DNA of 64,000 nt from Primulina eburnea (taxonomy: Eukaryota > Streptophyta > Magnoliopsida > Lamiales > Gesneriaceae): the NCBI RefSeq assembly GCF_022965805.1, contig NC_133110.1, positions 28,640,668-28,704,667 of the forward strand. Reading direction: 5' to 3'. A model generated the notes under the pieces. That model had not been told where the DNA came from, ran no database searches, and saw nothing but the letters and a program-made list of their open reading frames with translations. This document shows, piece by piece, positions 44,356-55,216 of the stretch. A program made the translations under genes and the position numbers. The stretch's first letter is position 1, and each line of letters starts with the position of its first letter.

Positions 44356-45685
44356 GTAACATGCATATAAACAATTTAAATCATGAAACATGCTATCATG
44401 AATAAATTTAAAAGTAATAAATGTTATAATCTATGAAATCAAATCAACAAAAGCATGCAACTCAAATCAGATAAACATGCAACTCAAATCAAGTCATGTC
44501 TAGACTCGACTCAACTCTAACTCTAGGGATCCCGGTGTGAATAAGACGTCAATGGCTGTCACCTACCCTCCCAATCGAGGTGACTGTACGTCTTATTCCT
44601 AGACTTCGGTCTGATCTGTATCGACATCTACAATAGGAGTGAATTTTCTCCTAAGCTGCGATATCACCGAACATCTAGAAGTTTGACGGTTCTGTCAAAG
44701 ACTCTCCTATCTTAAATACAATGAATATCAATCTATAAACAAAGCATAATCATATCAAAACATAAACCATAATCTAGTATGTGATTTTATTGGGAAACTC
44801 AAATTGAATCTCATTTGAGTTATGTCTTCCCGAATATCACATGAATTATACCTTTGTCGTCCTGGTCTGACGAAGACGAAGTATCGAAGTCAAATCTATC
44901 CATATCAAATCTGAAATGACAATATCGAATACACTGTATCAGTGAATAACTCAATTCACAACCTGTTCTGATCAATACTCAACTCAGTACAAAATCTGAT
45001 CAATATCTGAACAAGATAAAATTCAATTCATGTCATCGATATCACGATATAATCAAAATCATTTCTGAATCTGATAAATCTAAATCAACTGATGTTTCGA
45101 CGGAATATCAATACAGTCTTGTAACCCCGTCAATCTGAACATCACAGATATAATACCATAATTCATACTCAATACCATAACATCACCATTCTAATTCCAG
45201 AATGTCAATATCTATGCAATTCAACTCAAGAGATGCTGAATTTCATAACAAAGGCATACAGTATAATTTCTTCGATCTGATTTCACATATATACTGATCA
45301 GTCTGTCTAGAATACCTAATAATAATCAACTCTCTATTCTTGAATCAAGAACAATACAAATCTTGTATTAAATCTCAGTCAATATCTTTCAAAAATCATA
45401 ACAATTGTATAAACAGTTTATTATTTAATCTGACTTCCATTATACAATGTCTAGGGTAGCAGAAACACCATATCTGATTCATATTCAATTCTAGCAACAT
45501 CATATTTTCAAATCATCACAAAACGAAATAAAACTTACGTCCTTGTATAGCTCGAATCGAGATAAACACGATACTGCGTTCGGATTCAAATTCTAATGGA
45601 CGGATTTCTCGGAATCACGAATTCTATGCTTGAAGAATTCCTTCCCACATTTTCGTCCCTTTTCTGAATTCTGAGGAAATGAACG

Positions 45686-45689
<4 letters not shown>

Positions 45690-45769
<80 letters not shown>
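45690..45769 (-). promoter_or_regulatory. TATA-like (TA)n tract of solo LTR 'b'
   Basis: An 80-bp (TA)n run homologous in position to 20501-20533: on the coding strand it follows the palindrome array by 43 bp and precedes the leader. It may act as the TATA region; the long run is also a microsatellite that expands by slippage. Confidence 0.5.
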
Positions 45770-45770
<1 letters not shown>

Positions 45771-45812
45771 CATGTTAAGTAACACATGGCTCATTTTTCA
45801 AGTGGCACGCAT

Positions 45813-45999
45813 GACCGCGGGTGCGGTAGCTCAAGGAGCGCGGGTGCGCTCATGCTTCGGCAGCACTTTCATTTCTGAAATTCGACGGCCGCGGGTGCGG
45901 TCTTAGTTGCACCGCGGGTGCGGTCTTGCTTCGAATAAAATCTCATACCCTACTGTCCATACACCGCGGGTGCGGTAGAAACCATAGCGCGGGTGCGGT
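45813..45999. repeat. Six CGC-GGGT-GCG palindromes in three pairs
   Basis: ACCGC-GGGT-GCGGT or variants at 45813, 45836, 45888, 45911, 45963 and 45986: three pairs with 23-bp spacing inside a pair and 75 bp between pairs. The copy at 45836 is AGCGC-GGGT-GCGCT, where the second pair switched from C-G to G-C on both arms. The loop GGGT is the same in all six. Confidence 0.9.
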
Positions 46000-46360
46000 C
46001 TTACACTTATCAATACATTCAAGTTTTGCCACGTCATTTCATCTCGTCTGTTCTCCATACTTTATTCATAATACATGATAACAATTTAAAAGTATTACAC
46101 AAGAATCTTAGGCATTACATTATGTGGCTCAGAGCTGATCCATAGGGTCCCGAGGTGGTCTGGTCGGGGGTTGGCTTGATGTGGCTCGGGAATGGTTCGA
46201 AGAAATTGGGAGATGGCTCGAGGGGAACTAGCTAGGGTTCAGTTGTTCGAAGTAAAAGGTTGAGGGGTCGAACCATGGTCCGCTAGGGATTAAAATATTA
46301 AAGTTTGAATTAATTCGGAAATTAAATACTTCTTGAATTAATAAATAGGAAATTAAAGCG

Positions 46361-46512
46361 AAAGCCTCCTCAAATGGAGCCATCTGAATACTACTCTGAT
46401 AACTATTGTTATACGCAAACTCCACCAAGGGAATAGATGAATTCCAAACAGATTTAAAATCCATAACATACGCACGCAACATATCCTCCAGTGTCTGAAT
46501 AGTACGCAACAT
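46361..46512 (-). pseudogene. Orphan Gypsy integrase fragment
   Basis: Reads IQTLEDMLRAYVMDFKSVW, then PLVEFAYNNSYQSSIQMAP, the region after the integrase catalytic Glu, about 50 residues. It sits between two LTR pieces in opposite orientation, so it is a rearrangement product and not part of an ordered element. Confidence 0.8.
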
Positions 46513-49001
46513 AAGTCATAAACATAAGCCACAAACATAAATCATAATCGTAAGTTAATTGTGGAAAATTAGCGCTGGTCCTCAGATTGTGTGCACCTTC
46601 AGTCTAACAAGATCAACCATCAAGTCCCTTATTAACATCAACATCATGCTCACCTGCATCAATCACACTCAGTCAGTCTATTGACTCAGCAAACCTTAAC
46701 CATGACAACAAGTAATATATATACAATCACATGCAACAGTGAAAATACTATTACTTAAAATAGCTTTTCATAAACATGCTTAAACTTAAACATTTTTCAT
46801 TTCATCATCAACATTTTCCTTTTTATCATATACATTTTTTCCAGCATATACGTATACGTTTTTCTTTTATTGAATTTAGATCGTTAATTGTGACTTTCGT
46901 TTCAATTGAAGATCGATGGATCCATCTACGTATAACCACAGTACTCGGTGGCAGGGACATCAGTGACACTCTCACCCGTCAATTGAGCCTTGGCCTATCA
47001 TATCATCATATCATGCCAATGGAAATACAAACGCCAGGCTCCTCTGGGGCCTTCTCACATAAACAGGCTCTTTCTGGGCTTTTTCTCTCACGATATCTCC
47101 ACTCATATCATCGTATCATCATATTAGTTACAATCACTTCACCTCCTTCAACGTTTTATAATTTCATAAACATTTAAAATAAACATCTTTGCATATTACA
47201 GCATTCAGAGCACTGCCATGACGTCTAACATTTTTCAGGTGTAAATAGACCATTTTACCCCTAGACTTAGAATTTCTCGGTTTTGACATTTTCTTACTTT
47301 CATTGACTCTAGACCATCCCAAATAAATATTTAAGCTTCAATTAAATTTTTAATATTTTTATTTGGCTTAAATTCGAGACTTTCAATTTAATTTCCTATT
47401 TATTAATTCGCAAAGCATTTAATTCCCAAATTAATTCAAACTTTAATGTTTTAATCCCAAACCTTTATCATGAACTTTTAATACCTAAATTACACTCGTG
47501 ACCCATGAATCGACCACCATGGACCATGGTTCGACCCCTCAACCTTTTACGTCGAACAACTGAACCCTAGTAGTTCCCCTCAAGCCATCTCCCAATTTTT
47601 TCGAACAACTCCCAAGCCATATCGAGCCAACCCCTGACCAGACCAGACCACCTAAGGACCCTATGGACCAGCCCTGAGCCACATAACCAGCCCCTAGCTC
47701 ACGCCACAAATCCTGCACGAGTCGCGATCGATAATTCAGTCTAGGATTCCTAACTCCTCGAGGAACCTTCTCCCGAGCCATCACCAGAGTCCTAACTCTT
47801 ATGACCCTCACTGAACCACCCTCAGACTTAGCCTGGACCGCCTGGCCAAGCCGTGATAGCCCCTGCACAGCTGATAATCTCGGCTTGCATGGGAAGAGTC
47901 CCATCGTGCATGGACTCTTCCCTAGCCATTGTGCATGAGTCCTAGGCTAGGAATCTTCCTCACACCTAACCATGTACATCCCGAGCCCTGGTCGAGCCGC
48001 ACACTTTCTTTCCCCCTAACCGAAACCCTTATGCACAAGTCTTACAATTTCCGTCCAAGCTTGGCTCGAATAAGACCAGCCCTTGTGCAACCTCGCCTAG
48101 GCCCTTAAACCCTTTGAAATTCATCCCTTTTTATTGTCCTATGATGGCATCCCCTTATGCATCATATAAATGAGTTTTATATCATCAAAGCATGAGTTAT
48201 ATGCATGTATGTCCATAAAAACGAAAATAAAACTTGTGCCACGTATTTTTCATGCAAAGTTAATCAAATATACATATACGATGAGAAATATGTTTGAAAG
48301 AAAGTTAAGGCGTGCTTTTGCGTATATTACACTCGAAAACTTTTGGCGATGTGAGGAACAACGATGTAGAAACTCTAGGCTGAATTTCTTTAAAAAATCG
48401 TGGCTTTTCTCCTACAAATTCTCGTGTGTGTGCGTGTGTTTGATGAAGGAGGAGTCCTTGTGTGTTGTGAGGGTTGGGGCGTGTGTTTTAGGATTATGGG
48501 GTAGGGTTTAGGGCTTTTATTTGCTTATAGAATCATGTGTGCAAGTTAGGCCCATTAACATGGCATAATGGGCTCATTAATCCCATTAAGTAATATTTTA
48601 AATATTTTGTTTAGGAAAGTTCTTGAAAATAATAGCCGAGTTCTCAAAAAGTTCAGATTTTCGTCAAAATCAAATATCGTTTAAAAATACGTCTCAGCAT
48701 ATAAAATCACCTCGAAACACCCCATTTTCTAAAATACCAGATACATATTCCATATTTTAAATAATTAAAAATAACTATTTAATTAAAAAAATTCTTTTTC
48801 AGCCATCGGTCTCCGTTCCTCGATCACGTCTCGAATAAGCTTTAAAACATAGTTTTATGCATTCATGTCGAAATGTGAATTTTAAACATGTAGCATGCAC
48901 CCTATATTTAATTCATGCAATTAAAACCCTTTAATTAGTCATTTTCCATTTTTCCTAGATTCACATGTAGTTAGGTTAAGTTATCGCATTTGGACCTTAC
49001 A
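46510..49001 (-). repeat. 3' LTR of Gypsy element 2 (truncated)
   Basis: Ends TTGGACCTTACA next to the polypurine tract. 46510-47285 matches 60483-61363 of the 5' LTR. The first 300 bp or so are absent at the rearranged junction. Confidence 0.8.
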
Positions 49002-49036
49002 ATTCCTCCCTCACTTAAACGAAATTTCGCTAGAAA

Positions 49037-50176
49037 TTAAAACTTACCGAATAGTTCCTGGTAGCGACTTATCATGTCTCTCTCAGTTTCTCAAGTAGCT
49101 TTTTCCTCCGAGTGATTTAGCCAATTGACTTTGATCATTTATATAACTTTGTTTCAGAGTCTTCTTTCTTGTCTACCTAGGATTTGTGTAGGTCTTTCCT
49201 CGTATGACATATTTGGAGTAATTGTAGAGGCTCATAATTTAGTACATGTGAAGGGTTCTACATGTACTTTCACAGCATCGAGATGTGAAACACATTATGT
49301 ACTTCGGCTAGCATCGGTGGCAACGCCATACTATAGGCTAGTGTTCCAACCCTCTCCAAAATCTCAAATGGCCCTATGAATCTCGGATTGAACTTGCCTT
49401 TCTTGCCAAATATCATAACACCCTTCAGGGGTGCTACTTTCACAAATACGTGGCCACCCACTGCAAACTCCAACTCTTTGACGCTGATCGGCATAGCTTT
49501 TCTGTCGGCTTTGTGCAGTCTTCATCCTATCTCGGATTTTGACTACTAGCTCCGATGTTTGTTTGATCAAGTCCAGACCAAATTCTACTCTTTCACCAAC
49601 CTCATCCCAATGTATGGATGATCTACACTTCCTCTTATATAGTGCCTCATAAGGAGCCATTCCTATTGATGATTGATAGCTATTATTATAGGTAAACACC
49701 ACTAGAGGTACTTAGGCTCCCAACTTCCTTGAAAGTCAATCACACAAGCTCGAAGGAGGTCCTCTAAAATTTGAATCACTCCTTCAGACTGACCATCAAT
49801 TTGAGGATGGAATGTTGTACTGAACAACAACTTTGTTCCCATCGCTACATGCAGACTCTTCCAAAAGGACGATGTGAACCTCAGATCTCTGTCAGAAACA
49901 ATGGATAATGGAATTCCATGCAGTCAAACTATCTCTCGTATATACAGCTCTGCATACTATGTCATGGTGAAGGTCTTCTTAATAGGTAAAAAGTGTGCTG
50001 ACTTCGTAAGACGATCAAATATCACCCATATAGCATTAAACCCCTTGATAGTTCTTGGTAATCCCTCAAAAAATCCATAGTGATATTTTCCCATTTCCAC
50101 TCGAGAATAGGAAGTAGCTTAAGTTTTCCAGCTGGCCTCTGATGCTCGGCTTTAACTTGTTGACATGTCAAACATT
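49037..50176 (-). pseudogene. Gypsy 2 integrase C-terminal half
   Basis: From 50176: [18 protein letters not shown], then [13 protein letters not shown]; broken catalytic region; [19 protein letters not shown] (about 49690); VFVKVAPLKGVMIFGKKGK; and a broken chromodomain-like tail to RYQELFGKF and the stop at 49037. Several frame changes and stops interrupt it. The upstream part of integrase is beyond the inserted LTR at 55217 and on. Confidence 0.8.
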
Positions 50177-51458
50177 CAGATTGTAACGTCCCGAAAATTT
50201 GAAAGTCCACGTGAACCACATGCATGCAAATTATTAATTTTTTTGGTATTTTATTAAATTCATTTAAAGCATTAAATGCATGTTTATTTCATTAATTTGT
50301 CTTTTAATTCATGATTTATTTAAAGTTCCATGCATTAGGATTTTAAGTTGCATTTCACGCTCGAAAGAGGAACAGAGACCGGGGATATTCAGGAAAAATA
50401 TTTTTATTGAAAGATTATTTTTAATTATTTAATATGATGTGTTTTAAGTGTATTTTTCAAGAAATGGACTTTGTTGGTATTTTTACCCGTCAGAGCATAT
50501 TTTTAACCGGTGCGCTAATTTTAACGATTCAGAGGACTTTTTGAGGGCTCAGGCAATATTTTCAAAAACATACCAAAACAAAATATTTCTCGGGAGTGTT
50601 ATTGGGCTTGATGAGTTTATTTTAATGCTTAATGAGCTCAAAATCCTTTTTAACCTTTTAATTTTTAATTAAGGGCCCATTAGTGTATTCTTTTATGGCT
50701 TAAACTTATTTAGCAAAACCATAAACCTATTTTATATGGATTGGCCGCCCACTTCACACTTCCAGCAGCCTTGCCTCCTCGACACGCTTTTCTTCAAGTT
50801 TTCGATCACTTATCATCAAGGCATGCTATGTATCTCCTTTCTCATCATTTACACCATGTATATGTGTAATACCCGGTTACTCGTACAAATGATAATAATG
50901 TGTTTATGTCGTTTATTATGTAGTTATTTAACTCGTTAGATTCCACGTGATGATTGAAGTATCAATATTGAGATTGAACATGACTTTTATATTGCCCATG
51001 GTATATTGAGAATGAATATATGTCTAAATAGTTAGAGTAAGATGTGTAGGTAATGATAGTGTAATGGAAGTTGTGGGAAATGAGATGTAAATATGGTAGT
51101 TCGTACGGGTTTTAGTATAATGATTTGAATATTGATCCAAATTGCGTGAGGCCTTAACCATTAGAAAGCTAAGATATAATGCTACAACTTTCACGTTTTG
51201 GGTTTTTTCCAAATCATTGTGGAAGACAAGCCAAAAGCGCCCCGAAGTGAGTTGTGTGTATCGTCACTCCTACAATGACACATGTTAGGAGAATGGGATA
51301 ACTTTTTACTCAGACCTCCAAATGACCTGAAACCAGTGGGAGATTCAAGCCAAGACATAGAGCTACAACTTCCTAGTTTACCACTTTTCCAGATTATGAA
51401 CGGAAGAGACGTTTCTGGAGCGATCTTTGATGAAGTAGTGCGCAAAGGCAGAACAGGT

Positions 51459-51639
51459 GGCGCCCGAGCGGTAAGATTTTACCGCCCGAGCGCCGGTACT
51501 TTACAAGCTCACCAATTTTACAGAACATATGGCGCCCGAGCGGTAGAATATGACCGCCCGAGCGCCAGTGCACGAAAATTTTACCTCTTGGATAGAACAT
51601 TCCGCGCTCGAGCGGTAGAAAACTACCGCCCGAGCGCCG
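51459..51639. repeat. Three paired CGC-CCGA-GCG stem-loops
   Basis: Units at 51459-51496, 51531-51566 and 51602-51639. Each unit is GGCGC-CCGA-GCGGTA, a 5-7 nt loop, then TACCGC-CCGA-GCGCC, so a whole unit folds back on itself. The loops differ (AGATTT, GAATATG, GAAAAC). Unit 3 starts CGCGC-TCGA. Confidence 0.9.
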
Positions 51640-51642
51640 CCT

Positions 51643-51653
51643 TATATATATAT
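51643..51653 (+). promoter_or_regulatory. TATA-like element of solo LTR 'c'
   Basis: TATATATATAT 3 bp after the last palindrome, followed by a CT-rich leader (TCTCCACTC) and, 166 nt on, GTAAGTTTT. Suits a core promoter of the LTR; not tested. Confidence 0.55.
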
Positions 51654-53193
51654 GGATAAGTTTCGACTTTCTAAGCCATTTTATCAGCTCTCCACTCTTA
51701 TACCAGCAAGAAACTCGAGAGAAAAATTTAGAAAACATCCTCCAAAGCTTCCTTCTTCATTCCTTTCAAAGTTTTGAGGTTAGAAGTTTATTCTCCATCA
51801 CAAGAACATCATATAGGTGTAAGTTTTCTTCTCTTTTAGTTGTTCTACATGTAGAGGAGTGATTTTCACCTAATATATACATAGTGATGGGTTTATTGAT
51901 GTATTTGACAGTATAGGAGCGAGAAACACCATTTTAAACCAGTGTTCTTAAGCTTGGATGGTAAGTTGGCATGTTCTTGAAGTAATACATGAGTAATATT
52001 ATGAATTTCAAATGCATCTCATTGTCTATTGATATATGTACATTGTTAGTATGTTTATTGATGAAAACATAGCACCATATTCCATTGTTATTTATTAAAT
52101 ATGTAAGGAACTCATGAATATTGATGATGGGTGCTATGTCATGAACAAGAACATGAACATGAAAAGAAAAGGATTGATTTTACACGATATAGAGCTTGTT
52201 GACATCATGGGTGGTTTTAAGTCCACCAAAGCTATTGGCCAATATATGTTCATGGGGCGTGAGGTTGCCAAAGGTTGCTCCCTGACGTCCAACACAGTAG
52301 TAGCTATATAATAAAGCAAGCACGGTAGTACAGGTCAACTAATGAGGCTCAAGTACAAAAATGAACATTGAATATATACTACGGTATGACATGTTTTTAA
52401 GAGTCATTGTTGATCACGACTTGATATGTATGTTCCTTCGATGCATATTGATACGTACAAGTGCCAACTTATTGAGTTTATAAACTCACGTAGCTCATGT
52501 ATTACAGGATCAGGTAGTGAAGATGCCTAGGATGCCGGTTCGCCAATGGATGCTAGTGACGTGCCTCACCTTGACAAGAACCGGGCTTCTTATTGTATAG
52601 CTTCCGCATATGTATTATAATGAATTGAATGTCAGGGTTTGAAACAAGTTTTACAATGTTTATGTCTAGGGGTATGATGGTACAGAATATGTTTGTGTGT
52701 AAGAATACGATTATATATATATGGGTTGATGTTGTTGCTTGAGTTGAGTTTGTGTCTATGTATATATGAATGTTGTTGCTTGGTTTGGGCTCATACAAAA
52801 TATAGGGACATCATGCCAAAATTTTTACAAACCGTCAAAGTGATGCCCCTTGTTTGATTTGATTCATAATATAGTTATATCATTCAAACCTTATTTTGAT
52901 TATGGTAATTATGCTAAGTATAGAGTAAAGGTGTGACAATATGCGTGATTATATATATTCATTATAATTTGTTAGTCCCCCTTATAGCATCACTCTTGTA
53001 AAGATTTTGACATGTATATGAGTATAACTTGCGCACAACTCACTGTTTCTTGCTTTTGTGCGAAGGGCTGCCAATTTTATGTTGATAAGGGCTGTTCACA
53101 TCGAGTAAGAGGGGGAAATAAGGCTGGAGTTGAAGTTTTGTGGGTTTTAGGAGAGGGCCGATCGATATCTTGAGTCTTCGGGTGAAATTCTCG

Positions 53194-53765
53194 TGTCACA
53201 AAACCATTCACCATCTATTATTTCGACTTCTATGACTTATATTGGTTTTCTGGAAATGTGTTCAATATATGATTTGTAGCATTCTGTGTTATCTTCAATT
53301 TGATAGCAAATTCGTAATTTTTTTATTAGAAATGAGGGAGATATGATTTCTATCGTAAAACCTCACAAGCTATGAAATTCCTATGTCACAAAACCCGTCA
53401 CCCTCTGTTATTTCGAGTTCCGTGACTTATTGGTTGGTTTTTGGAAAATGTGTTCAACATATGATTTTTAGAATTCTGTGTTATCTTCGTTTCAATAGCC
53501 AATTCGTAATTTTCTGATAAGAAACGACGTAGATATAATTTTTATCGTAAAACCGCACAAGCTGTGAAATTCCTATATCACAAAACCCGTCATCTTCTGT
53601 TATTTTGAATTATGCGACTTATTGGTTGGTTTTTGAAAATGTGTTCAACATATGATTTGTAGCACTCTGTGTTATCTTCGATTCGATAGAAAAATTCGTA
53701 ATTTTCTGATAAGCAACGACGGAGATATGATTTTTATCGTAAAATCACTCAAGCTGTGAAAATTG
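53194..53765 (+). repeat. Three tandem copies of about 190 bp
   Basis: Units start at about 53194, 53384 and 53576, each with CACAAAACC, TTATTTCGA, GTTCAA(C/T)ATATGATT, TTCGTAATTTT and TATCGTAAAA. Diverged, inside the solo LTR 50182-55211. Confidence 0.8.
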
Positions 53766-54577
53766 TGTGCATACGCTGGAGATTTCCAGCAACCTTTGGG
53801 CTCGTTTCGTGAGTCATAAGCGGTCTAGAATGTTTGGGTTATAGTCTTGTCATGTAGGTTTAAGTCACTCTTTACGTTGGAGAAGATTTTGTTAAGTTTC
53901 GGGTTGATTCGGGCTAAAACCGGGACCCCGATCCAAGTTTTAAAACAAATCCGTTAAGTTTTGAAACGGGCTCGAGTTTACATCTAGGTAATACTTTTAA
54001 ATATGTTTTGGGATGTTTTAAGGAGTTTGGTAGAATTCGGTTCGAAATTTAGAGGTCCAGGGGTAAAATGGTCATTTTAGATTTCCAGGGGCAAAATGGT
54101 CATTTTGCACCCCGGGATGAGTTTTAGTCCTGGCAGTGCCCTGAGCACATTTTATCATGCTTTTAAATGTTCATGAATCATGATCACGATTTTATGAAAT
54201 TATGAAAATACGTTGCATGCTTGATTTTAAAGAAAATTTACGTACATGCACGATGTTGATAAGTGATGAAAATGATGATATCATTGAAGGATGGAAGTTG
54301 GTTGTGACTGACGATATATGTATACGATGATATGATTGGAGATATCATGAGGGAAAAGGTCACAAAGAGAGCCCGTTTATGGGAGAAGGCCCAGAGTGAG
54401 CCCGACGATCGTATTTCCATTGACATGATATGATGATATGTTAGGCCAAAATTCAGCTGATGGATGAGAGTGTCGCTGATGTCCCCGCCTCCCGATACCG
54501 TGTTTATAGGTAGATGGATCCATCGAATAGAGCTTATACGAAAGTCACAACTAATGAACTGAATTCAATTAAAGAAA

Positions 54578-54579
<2 letters not shown>

Positions 54580-54641
<62 letters not shown>
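54580..54641. repeat. (TA)n microsatellite
   Basis: About 62 bp of pure TA. Confidence 0.95.
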
Positions 54642-54645
<4 letters not shown>

Positions 54646-55216
54646 ATATGATGAGACATGTTTTGACAAGTTATGCTATTATATGACATGTTTACATTTA
54701 TGCTTTTAAGATAATGAAATATATGTTGATTACAGTATTTTTCACTATTGCATGTTATGTATATGTACTTGCTATTAACGCTACAGGTGTGTTGAATTTT
54801 TAGACTCACTAGGTGTGAATGATGCAGGTGAGCATTTTGATCAGGAGACTGGAGGTGATGATGACTGAACGGACGGAGCTGGTGGCGCACGTTAACCCGA
54901 TGACCTTTTATTCTTCCGCAAGAATATGATTTTATGGGAACATGTTTAAAAGTTTTTTTTAAATGGTTGATGATTTTATTTTGTTGAGAGTTTGACAGAT
55001 TTTTCACATGCTGGATGTTTTCTATTTTAAAAACATTAATGGTTTAGGTTGGTTACTCTTTTCATAATTTTAACTTTAGTTATTGTATTTAGCAGTGGAT
55101 GATTTTACAAAATGCATATTTCGAATTTTATGGATTTACGTAAGCATGGTTTCGGCCATTGCATTTTAAAGAAAAATGTTCAATAGAATTTTAAAATGAG
55201 CAGACGTTTCACAGAT

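Larger units (their letters stand above)
23664..46119 (-). mobile_element. Solo LTR 'b' with CGC-GGGT-GCG array, split by a Gypsy element
   Basis: The plus-strand ends are TGTGGGGTCCCGGACGC and GGCATTACA, with a perfect duplication TTATG (23659-23663 and 46120-46124). LTR sequence occupies 23664-24037 and 44361-46119, about 2.1 kb; the middle is the Gypsy element 24038-44355. It is related to the solo LTR at 19092-20942 along its length, including a shared leader with GGACGTAAGTTTTATT (coding strand, near 45540), but its palindrome array uses a different centre. Confidence 0.9.
22976..46360 (+). mobile_element. Gypsy LTR fragment (plus), split by a solo LTR
   Basis: 22976-23663 and 46125-46360 are contiguous once the solo LTR 23664-46119 and its duplication are removed. 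Together they match, in reverse complement, 47389-48391 inside the 3' LTR of the second chromovirus (for example the CCATGCTAACGGCTAGGGAAG region). Both ends are truncated: it meets Copia LTR sequence on the left and an integrase fragment on the right. Confidence 0.75.
50865..52938 (+). mobile_element. Solo LTR 'c' with CGC-CCGA-GCG array
   Basis: TGTAATACCCGG to GGTGTGACA, 2074 bp, with a perfect duplication ATATG (50860-50864 and 52939-52943). Order on the plus strand: about 590 bp of U3, the palindrome array (51459-51639), a TATA-like tract (51643-51653), a pyrimidine-rich leader and a donor-like GGTGTAAGTTTT (51816). That order matches solo LTRs 'a' and 'b' read on their coding strands, although the sequences differ. 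Confidence 0.9.
50182..55211 (+). mobile_element. Solo LTR, Gypsy type, inserted in Gypsy 2 integrase
   Basis: The ends are TGTAACGTCCCG and GACGTTTCA, with a perfect duplication CAGAT (50177-50181 and 55212-55216). The ends and the region 54030-54530 (in reverse complement) resemble the LTR of Gypsy element 2, so it is a plus-oriented solo LTR of a related family. Without the nested LTR 50865-52938 it is about 2.95 kb. Removing it rejoins the integrase zinc-finger region (RFVS to SECLTC). Confidence 0.9.

Noticed and set aside
45593..45906. Frames with long IYIYIY runs
   Set aside because: They are translations of a (TA)n microsatellite, as also at 20494-20663 and 54534-55007.
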